Source: an uncultured Paracoccaceae bacterium | GTDB lineage: Bacteria > Pseudomonadota > Alphaproteobacteria > Rhodobacterales > Rhodobacteraceae | NCBI GenBank assembly: GCA_947500055.1 | Contig: CANMQO010000007.1 | Coordinates: 62,001-126,000 of the forward strand | DNA length: 64,000 nucleotides | Direction: 5' to 3' | Part shown: in pieces, positions 36,980 to 45,100 of the stretch | How the letters are laid out: the number at the start of each line of letters is the position of its first letter | How positions within the stretch are numbered: position 1 is the stretch's first letter | Made by a program: the position numbers and the translations under genes | The notes under the pieces: generated by a model | Told to the model about the DNA's origin: nothing | What the model saw: only the letters and a program-made list of their open reading frames with translations | Databases searched by the model: none

Positions 36980-37735
36980 ATGCTTGATACAACCTTGTTT
37001 CTGGACGCCAGTTTGCTGCCCGCGATGGTCATCGCGATGGTGGCCGGGGTTCTGTCATTTTTGAGCCCTTGCGTGCTGCCTATCGTCCCGCCCTATCTGG
37101 CCTATATGGGCGGGGTTTCGGTGTCTGACATGGACGAGACCGCAAGCGCGCGGGGCAAGGTCTTGCTGGCCGCGGCGTTTTTTGTGCTAGGTCTCTCCAC
37201 GATTTTCCTACTGCTTGGCTTTGCCGCTTCGGCCATGGGGCGGATGCTGTTGCAGGCGCAGGATTGGTTTGTGTTCGTTGCGGGCATCGTTGTGATGATC
37301 TTTGGCGCACATTTTATCGGTATTTTCCGCATCGGCTTTCTGGATCGCGAGGCGCGGGTCGAAACCGGTGATCGCGGCGGGTCGGCCTTTGGGGCCTATG
37401 TGCTGGGGCTGGCCTTTGCCTTTGGCTGGACCCCGTGCCTTGGGCCGATCCTGGGTGCTATTCTGGGCCTTGCCGCCACCGAGGGCGATGTCGCCCGAGG
37501 CACGGTACTGCTGGCGGTTTATGCGCTTGGCCTTGGCTTGCCGTTTCTGCTGGTGGCCGCGTTTTTCCCGCATATGAAAGGCGTGATGGGCTGGATGAAG
37601 CGGCATATGCAGCGGATCGAGCGGTGCTCTGGCCTGTTGCTCTGGACCGTTGGCCTGCTGATGATCACGGGCCAGTTCACCGCGTTCAGCTTTTGGTTGC
37701 TTGAGCATTTTCCTGCCCTCGCCGCCGTCGGCTAA
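36980..37735 (+). CDS. ccdA: CcdA/DsbD-type thiol-disulfide transmembrane protein
   Basis: A 251-residue protein with six membrane segments. LSFLSPCVLPIVPPYLAYMGG (first Cys in about residue 29) and FAFGWTPCLGPILGAI (second Cys about 151) are the reductant-transferring cysteines of CcdA/DsbD-beta. It passes electrons from thioredoxin across the membrane to periplasmic thiol proteins such as cytochrome c maturation or Sox components. The ATG at 36980 gives the expected first helix; the frame opens 33 bases earlier. Confidence 0.9.
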   Translation: MLDTTLFLDASLLPAMVIAMVAGVLSFLSPCVLPIVPPYLAYMGGVSVSDMDETASARGKVLLAAAFFVLGLSTIFLLLGFAASAMGRMLLQAQDWFVFVAGIVVMIFGAHFIGIFRIGFLDREARVETGDRGGSAFGAYVLGLAFAFGWTPCLGPILGAILGLAATEGDVARGTVLLAVYALGLGLPFLLVAAFFPHMKGVMGWMKRHMQRIERCSGLLLWTVGLLMITGQFTAFSFWLLEHFPALAAVG

Positions 37736-37798
37736 AGGCTTATCTTTCGTTACGATCTGAGCTAGCGTTGCCCCGGGGATGAATGCCAAGGGGCACGG

Positions 37799-39061
37799 AT
37801 GAGCGAGCAGAAGAAGCGGGTCAGGATGCGGCGGGTGTTTCATATCCCTGGCTATGATCCCATCCCACCGCGCCGCTATCGCGAGCTTTACCGTAAGGAA
37901 AGTGCCGCGCAGGCCGCGATCAGCGGTTATCAGATCACTGTTCAGGCAAATCCCGGTTCCGAGACATTTGGCTGGTCCGTGCATGCCCGGATTGACGACG
38001 CGGATGTGCAGGCCGGTATCGATATGCTTGTCTGGTCGGATATCGTGCGCGACAGCATGGCCCAATCCATCCCTGCCACCTATCTGCAATTGTTGCAAAC
38101 CGCCTGGATCTATATCAGCAGCGGCGCGTTGCGCCGTCTGATGTGGATGCGCAAGGGGCCGGTGATTGCTGCGCTTTACCCGGTGGGCATGCTGTTGTTG
38201 CAGTTGCTGGTTGCTGTCCTGCTGGGTGGTTTGCTGGGGAACCTGGTGCAAACCGGGGTCCTGTGGCTGGCCGGCATGACCGGTGGTGTCATCGCTGTAA
38301 TGTTGTCATGGCTTGGATTGTTGCTGAAATTTGCCCTGTGGCTTGCGGTGATTGTCATGGTTCTGCGCTGGTTCAAGGCGCGCGATGGCAAGCTGTTCGC
38401 CTATTACCTGATGCATGACTACGCGTTTTCGGCCCGGTTGCGCGGGCGAACACCGCCTGCTTTGAAAGAACGGATGGCCGCGTTTGCGGATCAGATCGCC
38501 GCAGCCTTTACAGATGACGTGGATGAGGTGCTGGTGGTCGGACATTCCTCTGGCGCGCATCTGGCGATTTCCATTCTGGCTGATCTGATCCGGCAGCGCC
38601 GGGTGCCGCAGGGAGCAAAGCTGGCATTGCTGACATTGGGACAGGTGGTGCCAATGGTATCCTTTCTGCCGAAGGCGGAGCAGCTGCGCACTGATCTGGC
38701 GTTTCTTGCGTCGCAGGATGCGCTGACATGGGTCGATGTGACGGCCCCCGGTGATGGCTGTTCCTTTGCCCTGTGCGACCCGGTTGCGGTGACAGGGGTG
38801 ACCCCGCCGGGCAAGCGCTGGCCACTTGTTATTTCGGCGGCCTTTACCCAATCGCTGTCACCCGAGCGTTGGAAAGCCCTGCGCTGGCGGTTTTTTCGGC
38901 TGCATTTTCAGTATCTTTGCGCCTTTGATCGTCCGAAAGACTATGACTACTTTCAGATCACGGCAGGCCCGGTCACGCTGGCCGACCGTTTCGACGGGCG
39001 TCCCCCCTCGAAATCGCGGATTGATGTGCCGGTGTCGAAATACACGTCATTGGCGCCATGA
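37799..39061 (+). CDS. Membrane-anchored alpha/beta-hydrolase-like protein
   Basis: A 420-residue protein of unknown substrate. Two membrane segments lie at about residues 133-153 and 162-186. The C-terminal half holds GHSSG (about 247-251), the nucleophile elbow of serine hydrolases, within VLVVGHSSGAHLAISIL; a late acidic/His region could supply the rest of the triad but I cannot assign it. The N-terminus (RVFHIPGYDPIPPRRYRELY) also looks hydrolase-like. It overlaps the P450 gene by four bases (ATGA), so the two act together. Confidence 0.7.
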   Translation: MSEQKKRVRMRRVFHIPGYDPIPPRRYRELYRKESAAQAAISGYQITVQANPGSETFGWSVHARIDDADVQAGIDMLVWSDIVRDSMAQSIPATYLQLLQTAWIYISSGALRRLMWMRKGPVIAALYPVGMLLLQLLVAVLLGGLLGNLVQTGVLWLAGMTGGVIAVMLSWLGLLLKFALWLAVIVMVLRWFKARDGKLFAYYLMHDYAFSARLRGRTPPALKERMAAFADQIAAAFTDDVDEVLVVGHSSGAHLAISILADLIRQRRVPQGAKLALLTLGQVVPMVSFLPKAEQLRTDLAFLASQDALTWVDVTAPGDGCSFALCDPVAVTGVTPPGKRWPLVISAAFTQSLSPERWKALRWRFFRLHFQYLCAFDRPKDYDYFQITAGPVTLADRFDGRPPSKSRIDVPVSKYTSLAP

Positions 39062-40410
39062 CAGACAATCTGCCGCCCAAGCCACAGGCTCGCGCCGACA
39101 GAGTTTCACTTTGGCAATACCTGCGCTTGTTTCGCCGCGACATTCTGTCGGCGCAGCCCGCGCGGCTCTACGGGGCGTGGATGGCGGAGTTTCGCACGCC
39201 GTTTTTCCGCAGCTACATGATCAATGACCCTGATCTGATCCGTTATGTTCTGAATGAGAACCCGGATGCGTTCCCGAAATCGGACCGGATCGGTGCGGGG
39301 CTGCGCCCGCTTTTGGGCGATAGCGTTTTCCTGACCAATGGCGCGGTCTGGAAACGCCAGCGCCGGATCATTGACCCGGCATTTGAAGGTGGCCGTTTGC
39401 GCGATGCTTTTCCGGGTATTCTTGCGGCGGGGCAGGCCGGGGCTGCTCGCCTGACCCCCGGCGCGGATTTTCAAGAAGTCGAAGCGATCACCAGCCATAT
39501 CGCGGCTGACGTGATTTTCCGCACGTTGTTTTCGATTCCGATTGAGGATGAAACAGCCGCACAGGTCTTCACCGCCTTTCGTGATTATCAGCGCAGTCAG
39601 CCGATCCTGAATCTTGCGGCCTTTCTGCCTGGTCCGAGATGGATGCCCCGGTTTTTCCGACGCGGGACCAGGCAGACCGCGCGGGAGATCCGCCGTTTGA
39701 TTACCGGCCTGACTGAGGATCGACTGGCATTGATTGCCGCAGGTGGGGCGCCGGATGATCTGGCGACCAAGATTCTGACCACCAAGGACCCGCAAACAGA
39801 CCAGACATTCACCCTGCCGGAAATGGTCGATCAGGTTGCGATCTTTTTTCTGGCGGGGCATGAAACCAGCGCATCGGCCCTTGCGTGGTCGCTTTACCTT
39901 TTGGCGTCTTACCCTGAGTGGCAGGAAAAGGTCGCGGAGGAGGCCGCCACATTTGACGGCAGCTTTGCCGGGCTTTCCAAACTGAAACAGACTCGCGATG
40001 TTTTCAGAGAAGCGCTCCGCCTGTACCCGCCGGTGCCGATGATGGTGCGGGAGGCCACAAATGACGAGGTATTTCGCAAACGTGCGCTCAAACCCGGTGC
40101 GCAGGTGGTGCTGTCGCCCTGGCATCTGCAACGCCATAACCGGCATTGGACGAACCCCGATGGTTTTGATCCGGGTCGGTGGCGCGATGAGGAGAGCAAA
40201 CAGGCGATCCGGGATGCCTATCTGCCGTTTTCGTCCGGCCCACGCGTCTGTATTGGCGCGGGGTTTGCGATGATGGAAGGCGTGCTTTTGCTGGCTGCGC
40301 TGCTTAAAACCTACCGGCTTGCCGCTGACCGGGAACGAATCCCCGTACCAGCTGCGCATCTGACAGTGCGGGCGGAGAACGGGATCTGGCTGCGAATCAC
40401 GAAACGCTGA
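39058..40410 (+). CDS. Cytochrome P450
   Basis: A 450-residue soluble P450. The I-helix oxygen-binding AGHETSASALAW is at about residues 266-277, the K-helix ExxR is in FREALRLYPPVP (about 316), and the haem loop SSGPRVCIGAGFA places the cysteine at about 398. The N-terminus has no membrane anchor. The substrate is unknown; a fatty acid or lipid is possible given the coupled membrane hydrolase. No ferredoxin or ferredoxin reductase gene is nearby. Confidence 0.9.
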   Translation: MTDNLPPKPQARADRVSLWQYLRLFRRDILSAQPARLYGAWMAEFRTPFFRSYMINDPDLIRYVLNENPDAFPKSDRIGAGLRPLLGDSVFLTNGAVWKRQRRIIDPAFEGGRLRDAFPGILAAGQAGAARLTPGADFQEVEAITSHIAADVIFRTLFSIPIEDETAAQVFTAFRDYQRSQPILNLAAFLPGPRWMPRFFRRGTRQTAREIRRLITGLTEDRLALIAAGGAPDDLATKILTTKDPQTDQTFTLPEMVDQVAIFFLAGHETSASALAWSLYLLASYPEWQEKVAEEAATFDGSFAGLSKLKQTRDVFREALRLYPPVPMMVREATNDEVFRKRALKPGAQVVLSPWHLQRHNRHWTNPDGFDPGRWRDEESKQAIRDAYLPFSSGPRVCIGAGFAMMEGVLLLAALLKTYRLAADRERIPVPAAHLTVRAENGIWLRITKR

Positions 40411-40511
40411 CAGATTGAGTGTTTCCCAGGGCGGGATAAACGCGATTTCTGCCCCATATTTGTCCACAATTACCCGACGTAAATGGCTTCATTATGTCTC
40501 GAATTGGCGGA

Positions 40512-40527
40512 TTAATGCCTGTTTAAC
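40512..40527. promoter_or_regulatory. CtrA-binding site (TTAA-N7-TTAAC)
   Basis: TTAATGCCTGTTTAAC matches the alphaproteobacterial CtrA full site TTAA-N7-TTAAC exactly, about 145 bases before the start of the small gene at 40672. A second near-match TTAACTTAGGTTAA follows directly (N6 instead of N7). The surrounding 150 bases are A/T-rich compared with the genes. Confidence 0.6.
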
Positions 40528-40671
40528 TTAGGTTAATCCATATATTATAGATACTTAGGTGAAATACAGGCCATGATCGTTCAGCCAGCAGAAATTTGCG
40601 CTGCCATTTTTCCGCCGCATTGCTGGTCATATTAGGGGGTCTTATGGCAATCGAGTTTATCGGGGGATGAC

Positions 40672-40923
40672 ATGACTATTGCACTGCCAGGAAGTTCTAA
40701 GCTGAGCTTAGCAGGGTTGATCGGGCGGAAGCGCCGCGACGCAACCAAAAGCACGACGAAGACCGCGACCAAGCAGTTGCGGCCGGAGGAGGTCGCGAAA
40801 CTGTTCACACAGGATCCTAATATGGTTGAAGAGCCAAAGGGACCGGCAAAGCTGAACGACAAGGAAAGACGTGATCGTGCGCGGCTGAACAGCTTGCGTG
40901 GCGCACTTTATTCCAAGGACTGA
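40672..40923 (+). CDS. Small basic protein of unknown function
   Basis: An 83-residue, lysine/arginine-rich protein with no recognised domain. The middle RPEEVAKLFTQDPNMVEEPKGPAKLNDKERRDRARLN is predicted helical and charged. The start ATG has GGGGGATG upstream. A CtrA site precedes it, so cell-cycle or motility-linked control is possible. Conservation was not checked; it could be a lineage-specific gene. Confidence 0.6.
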   Translation: MTIALPGSSKLSLAGLIGRKRRDATKSTTKTATKQLRPEEVAKLFTQDPNMVEEPKGPAKLNDKERRDRARLNSLRGALYSKD

Positions 40924-40941
40924 TTGCGCGGTTTCGCGCCA

Positions 40942-41172
40942 TCAAGACGTGTTGCGGGACACAGCACGTTCATAGACGAACACACGTAAGGCTGAGGCGA
41001 GACCAATGTCCCCTCGGCCTTCGTCTATTTCAGCGGCAAGCCCGTTGATTGTTTTGCCATCTTCTTCGGCAATCTGACGGAACGCATCCCAGAAGATATC
41101 CTCAAGCGAGACAGATGTGCGATGCCCGCGCAGGGTCAGCGAGTGTTTGATCGGGCGTCCGTGTTTAGTCAT
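40942..41172 (-). CDS. Ribbon-helix-helix DNA-binding protein
   Basis: A 76-residue protein of the RHH_4 type. The pattern KHSLTLRGHRTSVSLEDIFWDAFRQIAEEDGKTINGLAAEID, in which the beta-strand is HRTSVSLE and two helices follow, matches small alphaproteobacterial RHH proteins. The ATG at 41172 overlaps the preceding DUF4169 stop by eight bases, so it is translationally coupled in the fumC operon. Target unknown. Confidence 0.82.
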   Translation of the reverse strand: MTKHGRPIKHSLTLRGHRTSVSLEDIFWDAFRQIAEEDGKTINGLAAEIDEGRGDIGLASALRVFVYERAVSRNTS

Positions 41173-41341
41173 CGTCACGCTTCAATTGTGTGTGCCGGTC
41201 GCGTGTCAGTTTTTCGCGGGCGGCATCCAGCTCCCTTTCGGCCTTGCTGCGTCCAAAGCGAATGGCGTTTTCATCCGCTTTGGCCTTGGCCTGCGCCCGG
41301 GCGCGTGTTTTGCGCGCCTGGTTGAGGTTGATCGGCTTCAC
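41165..41341 (-). CDS. DUF4169 family small protein (GTG start)
   Basis: A 58-residue, highly basic protein read from the GTG at 41341: [19 protein letters not shown] at the start, [18 protein letters not shown] in the middle, and a terminal DDD. The GTG overlaps the fumC stop (GTGA) and the gene overlaps the RHH gene by eight bases. DUF4169 proteins are known only as conserved short proteins of Rhodobacterales. Its size and GTG start make it easy to miss. Confidence 0.78.
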   Translation of the reverse strand: MKPINLNQARKTRARAQAKAKADENAIRFGRSKAERELDAAREKLTRDRHTQLKRDDD

Positions 41342-42729
41342 TTGGGTCCGATCATGTCTTCGGGGCGGACGACCTTTTCAAAGGTTTCCTCATCCACGAA
41401 GCCCAGCTTGATCGCCTCTTCCTTCAGCGTCGTGCCGTTCTTATGCGCGGTCTTGGCAACGGTTGTGGCGTTGTCATAGCCGATGGTGGGGGCGAGGGCG
41501 GTGACAAGCATCAGCGATTCCCGCATCAGCTTTTCGATCCGGGTTTCATCCGCTTGAATACCAACAACGCAGTTGTCAGTAAATGTGCCCGCCGCGTCGC
41601 CCAGCAACTGCATGGATTGCAGCACGTTATAGGCCATCATCGGCTTCATCACGTTCAGTTCAAAATGCCCCTGCGATCCGGCAAATCCAACGGCGGCGTC
41701 ATTGCCCATGACATGGGCGCAGACCTGTGTCAGCGCCTCCACCTGCGTCGGGTTCACCTTGCCTGGCATGATAGATGATCCGGGTTCGTTTTCGGGCAGC
41801 ATCAGTTCACCCAACCCGCAGCGGGGGCCGGAGCCGAGCATGCGAATATCGGCCGCGATCTTGTAGAGGCTGGCCGCCACGGTTTTCAGCGCGCCGGACA
41901 TTTCAACCAGCGCGTCGTGGGCGGCGAGGGCTTCGAACTTGTTGGGCGCGGTCACGAAGGGCAGGCCGGTAATTTCCGCCATGTTCTTGGCCACGGTTTC
42001 GCCCCAGCCCTTGGGCGTGTTCAGCCCGGTGCCCACCGCGGTGCCGCCTTGGGCCAGTTCATAGATCGCGGGCAGGGCAGCCTTCACCCGGCGGATGCCC
42101 ATGGCAACCTGATGCGTATAGCCGGAGAATTCCTGTCCCAGTGTGAGGGGGGTGGCGTCCATCGTATGGGTGCGCCCGATCTTGATGATCGCGGCGAATT
42201 CTTTCTGCTTCTGCTCTAATGCGGCGTGCAGTTTTGCCAGACCCGGCAGCAATACATCATGGGCCGTTGTGGCGACCGCGATATGCATGGCCGTTGGGAA
42301 TGTATCGTTGGAGGATTGCCCCATATTGCAGTGATCATTGGGGTGCACGGGATCCTTGGACCCGATCACGCCACCAAGGATTTCGATAGCCCTGTTGCTG
42401 ATCACCTCATTGGCATTCATATTCGATTGCGTGCCGGAGCCTGTCTGCCAGACCACAAGCGGAAAATGATCATCGAGCTTGCCCGCGACCACCTCAGACG
42501 CGGCGGTGATCATTGCATCGGCCTTTTCAGCGTCCAGCTTACCGCGTTCCTTGTTGGCCATGGCACAGGCCTGTTTGATCACACCCAAAGCGCGGACGAT
42601 GGCGACGGGCTGCTTTTCCCAACCGATTGGGAAATTCATGATCGACCGCTGGGTCTGCGCGCCCCAGTAACGGTCGGCAGGGACTTCAAGGGGGCCAAAG
42701 CTGTCGGTTTCGGTACGGGTGTCGGTCAT
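41338..42729 (-). CDS. fumC: Class II fumarate hydratase
   Basis: A 463-residue homotetrameric fumarase of the TCA cycle (fumarate to malate). [17 protein letters not shown] (about residues 317-333) is the catalytic loop, and [20 protein letters not shown] and [13 protein letters not shown] are characteristic. Length is normal. DUF4169 and the RHH gene follow by overlapping starts. Confidence 0.97.
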   Translation of the reverse strand: MTDTRTETDSFGPLEVPADRYWGAQTQRSIMNFPIGWEKQPVAIVRALGVIKQACAMANKERGKLDAEKADAMITAASEVVAGKLDDHFPLVVWQTGSGTQSNMNANEVISNRAIEILGGVIGSKDPVHPNDHCNMGQSSNDTFPTAMHIAVATTAHDVLLPGLAKLHAALEQKQKEFAAIIKIGRTHTMDATPLTLGQEFSGYTHQVAMGIRRVKAALPAIYELAQGGTAVGTGLNTPKGWGETVAKNMAEITGLPFVTAPNKFEALAAHDALVEMSGALKTVAASLYKIAADIRMLGSGPRCGLGELMLPENEPGSSIMPGKVNPTQVEALTQVCAHVMGNDAAVGFAGSQGHFELNVMKPMMAYNVLQSMQLLGDAAGTFTDNCVVGIQADETRIEKLMRESLMLVTALAPTIGYDNATTVAKTAHKNGTTLKEEAIKLGFVDEETFEKVVRPEDMIGPK

Positions 42730-42942
42730 GATCTTGCCTCGCTCAAACAGTTGCGCAAGCTATAGGACGGGCGTGGACAGACCGCAATCATTTGAGGGTT
42801 TGGGGTGGGGTGCATTGTTGATCATCGGCAATGCTGCACCGTTCCTGTTGTGGAGTGGCCAAGCCTGCCTTGACCCTTAGCGGCCATCATAGTTTCGTCA
42901 AACTTTCCAAGTATCGTAGTTTCGGAAAGTCAGGATACGCGT

Positions 42943-43182
42943 ATGAAGTACATACAAGCAGCAATCGTTCTGGGCTTATTTGGCTGGCTCAGTTACGCCG
43001 TTTTTACCGACACACTTCCGGGTGGCGACGGCGGCTCAAGCAAGACACGCGCGTTACGCGGTATGGTAACGTCTTTGACCGAGAAATTTGGCGTGCTCGA
43101 AACTTCAATTGGCCTCGCTGTCACTGGCATCCTTTTGGCCGCGTTCTTTCTGATGCGCAGAACCGAAGAACACGAATATTGA
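42943..43182 (+). CDS. Small two-segment membrane protein of unknown function
   Basis: A 79-residue protein with hydrophobic segments at about residues 5-23 and 54-73, separated by a polar linker (GGDGGSSKTRALRGM). The ATG has only a weak ribosome-binding site. Upstream, a 12-base motif ATCRTAGTTTCG occurs twice (42886-42897, 42913-42924). It lies 15 bases before the next orphan gene. No family recognised. Confidence 0.55.
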   Translation: MKYIQAAIVLGLFGWLSYAVFTDTLPGGDGGSSKTRALRGMVTSLTEKFGVLETSIGLAVTGILLAAFFLMRRTEEHEY

Positions 43183-43197
43183 TCAAAGATCGAACAA

Positions 43198-43851
43198 TTG
43201 GACAAAAGACGGGGATTCGCCTTCGCAAGTAAGTTGATGATTGCGCGCTATGGCGTGGATTTCGTTGATGACTTGATCAGCGATGATCTGGACGTCGCAA
43301 AGCATGCGGCAAGCGAATTTTCGGACATATTGTACACCCAAGGCGACATTTATGCGGCAAGCTTTTCCGCTATTCCAAATCTCGTTTCGTCGTTGGGTTT
43401 GGCTTCGCCACCTGTCACTGCGGCATTCATCTTTCTGTTGGGAGGAATAGCAAAAGCAGATGATGTTGCAGATGGTGAAATATCACGGATCCCACAAGCC
43501 ACAATTCAGGTGATTGAACACTGGGAACAGATTGAGAGCTTCCTTACAGTCCAGAGCTTTGAAGTCAGATTGGCTGCATTGATAACGCTGACTGAACTGG
43601 CGCGGATCAATCTGCCAAGCATGCAATACCTTGCGCCGCAACCTGCATATGTTGGTGCTTTGCCTGACGGTGTTGAAACACAAGATCTTGTTGAGCGATT
43701 ACTTAAGGCGATTGAAATTTCCAAGCATGCGTTTGACCCAGACTGGCGCGACAATTGTGAGGTCGCTGTCGCTTTTCTTGCGCATGCAACACCGCCGCGG
43801 CCGCAAGAAGGATGGGTGCATCCTTACTGGGACATGCTCGAACGTGGTTAA
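43198..43851 (+). CDS. Helical protein of unknown function
   Basis: A 217-residue mostly helical acidic protein. Repeated helix-turn-helix hydrophobic pairs (for example around residues 40-75 and 115-140) look like HEAT/ARM-type packing, similar to immunity proteins, but there is no firm match. The start is uncertain: TTG at 43198 gives the longest form, ATG at 43237 the next. Codon use is AT-richer than fumC. Together with the small membrane protein upstream it forms an orphan pair. Confidence 0.5.
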   Translation: MDKRRGFAFASKLMIARYGVDFVDDLISDDLDVAKHAASEFSDILYTQGDIYAASFSAIPNLVSSLGLASPPVTAAFIFLLGGIAKADDVADGEISRIPQATIQVIEHWEQIESFLTVQSFEVRLAALITLTELARINLPSMQYLAPQPAYVGALPDGVETQDLVERLLKAIEISKHAFDPDWRDNCEVAVAFLAHATPPRPQEGWVHPYWDMLERG

Positions 43852-43976
43852 TGATTAGGTTCGGCTTTTGCCGAAACTCGCGACTGTAAGTTTTGTTCGC
43901 TTAGCAAAAGTTGCCGGATAGTTGATATACACCGATGCACGTTGATCAGTGGGGCGTTGCCAGACAGATTGGCGGC

Positions 43977-44537
43977 TCACGCAACCTGATCAAATTGTGC
44001 GCCTGTGCCGATAGGCTGTGCATCGGCGATGCTGCGCAGCGTTTTGTCGATATGGGCGGCGTCGGGCCCGTGGTAGTAGAAATAGGTGTAACGGTGGCCT
44101 GCATGGCTGCCGCCATAGCTATACCCGTCGCCCAAGGCGGACAGGATTTGATCGTTGAATATGTCGGGGTCGAAACCTTCATAGGCTTCATCCGGCAGGC
44201 CTGATCCGTCCAGACCAATCCCAACGACGCTGACCGTGCCGAATTTGCGCAGGCTGATCCCGTCATCGGTGATGAATTCAGTGCCCTTTGGCGCACCAAG
44301 TGCGTCAAGATGCGCCTGCAGTTCGTCCAGGCGTTTGTCGGTCAGGTCGGGCAGAGCGACTTCGAGATCGCAATAGGCGATGCCACCGTCTGCGGCCATC
44401 ATCGTCCCGCCGCCTGTCACCTCGCCCATCGGGTCGCTATCCAGCCTTGCCATCAGCGGGTCTTCCCACATCTCGCCACGGTCCATCGGGCCGATCTTTA
44501 GTGGCAGGCGCACGGAGATGTAATGCGGCTCACTCAT
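43977..44537 (-). CDS. Conserved-looking protein of unknown function, downstream of sspB
   Basis: A 186-residue acidic protein starting MSEPHYISVRLPLKIGPMDR. Glycine- and aspartate-rich stretches (GGGTMMAADGGIAYCDLEV) and a late HAGHRYTYFYYHG region with three histidines are notable, but no family is recognised. Its start is five bases after the sspB stop, so they share an operon. Confidence 0.55.
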   Translation of the reverse strand: MSEPHYISVRLPLKIGPMDRGEMWEDPLMARLDSDPMGEVTGGGTMMAADGGIAYCDLEVALPDLTDKRLDELQAHLDALGAPKGTEFITDDGISLRKFGTVSVVGIGLDGSGLPDEAYEGFDPDIFNDQILSALGDGYSYGGSHAGHRYTYFYYHGPDAAHIDKTLRSIADAQPIGTGAQFDQVA

Positions 44538-44542
44538 CGGGC

Positions 44543-45025
44543 TTACTTGCGGAACTGGTCAAGGCTGACAACTTCGGCCTCCTGGCGGTCTTCGCCACCT
44601 TCATCCTCTGGCTCGACCATCTCATCCATAGGCGCCTCTTCGACCTCGTTCTCATCTTCCTCGTCGTCTTCATCCTGGGTTTCGAACCGCAGGCCAAATT
44701 CGACGGATGGATCAACAAATGTCTTGATGGCGTCGTAAGGAATATAAAGCGTTTCGGGATTGTCCCCGAAATTGAGGGTGATGGTGAACCCTTCGTTGGT
44801 GACCTCCAGATCGTCGAACCAATGCTGGATGACCACTGTCATTTCACCGGGATACCGGTCGGATAACCAGTCCGCAATTTCGACATCCGGGTGCATCGTG
44901 TCAAAAGTGATGAAGAAATGATGCGCGCCGGGCAGTCCGTCTTTTGCGACCCGGTTCAGTACATCCTGAATCAGGCCACGCATGGCCCGATGCATCAGAT
45001 TCCCATAGTCGATCGAGCGGCTCAC
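44543..45025 (-). CDS. sspB: ClpXP adaptor SspB (alpha type)
   Basis: A 160-residue SspB. The substrate-binding barrel covers about residues 10-115: MHRAMRGLIQDVLNRVAKDGLPGAHHFFITFDT at the start, LNFGDNPETLYIPYDAIKTFVDPSVEFGL at the end. A long acidic linker (EDDEEDENEVEEAP) and the C-terminal VVSLDQFRK ClpX-binding module follow. The family delivers ssrA-tagged proteins to ClpXP; the tmRNA gene itself lies at 49.1-49.4 kb. Confidence 0.9.
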   Translation of the reverse strand: MSRSIDYGNLMHRAMRGLIQDVLNRVAKDGLPGAHHFFITFDTMHPDVEIADWLSDRYPGEMTVVIQHWFDDLEVTNEGFTITLNFGDNPETLYIPYDAIKTFVDPSVEFGLRFETQDEDDEEDENEVEEAPMDEMVEPEDEGGEDRQEAEVVSLDQFRK

Positions 45026-45100
45026 AGCTTTGACATTCCCCGGTTGTCGTTGGCAACAACATAAGGGATTCGGACCCAGAGGGAAGGGGCGATCTTTGGA

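Noticed and set aside
39106-40467. A 453-residue open frame antisense to the P450 gene
   Set aside because: Complementary to a P450 with intact motifs; no recognisable protein features.
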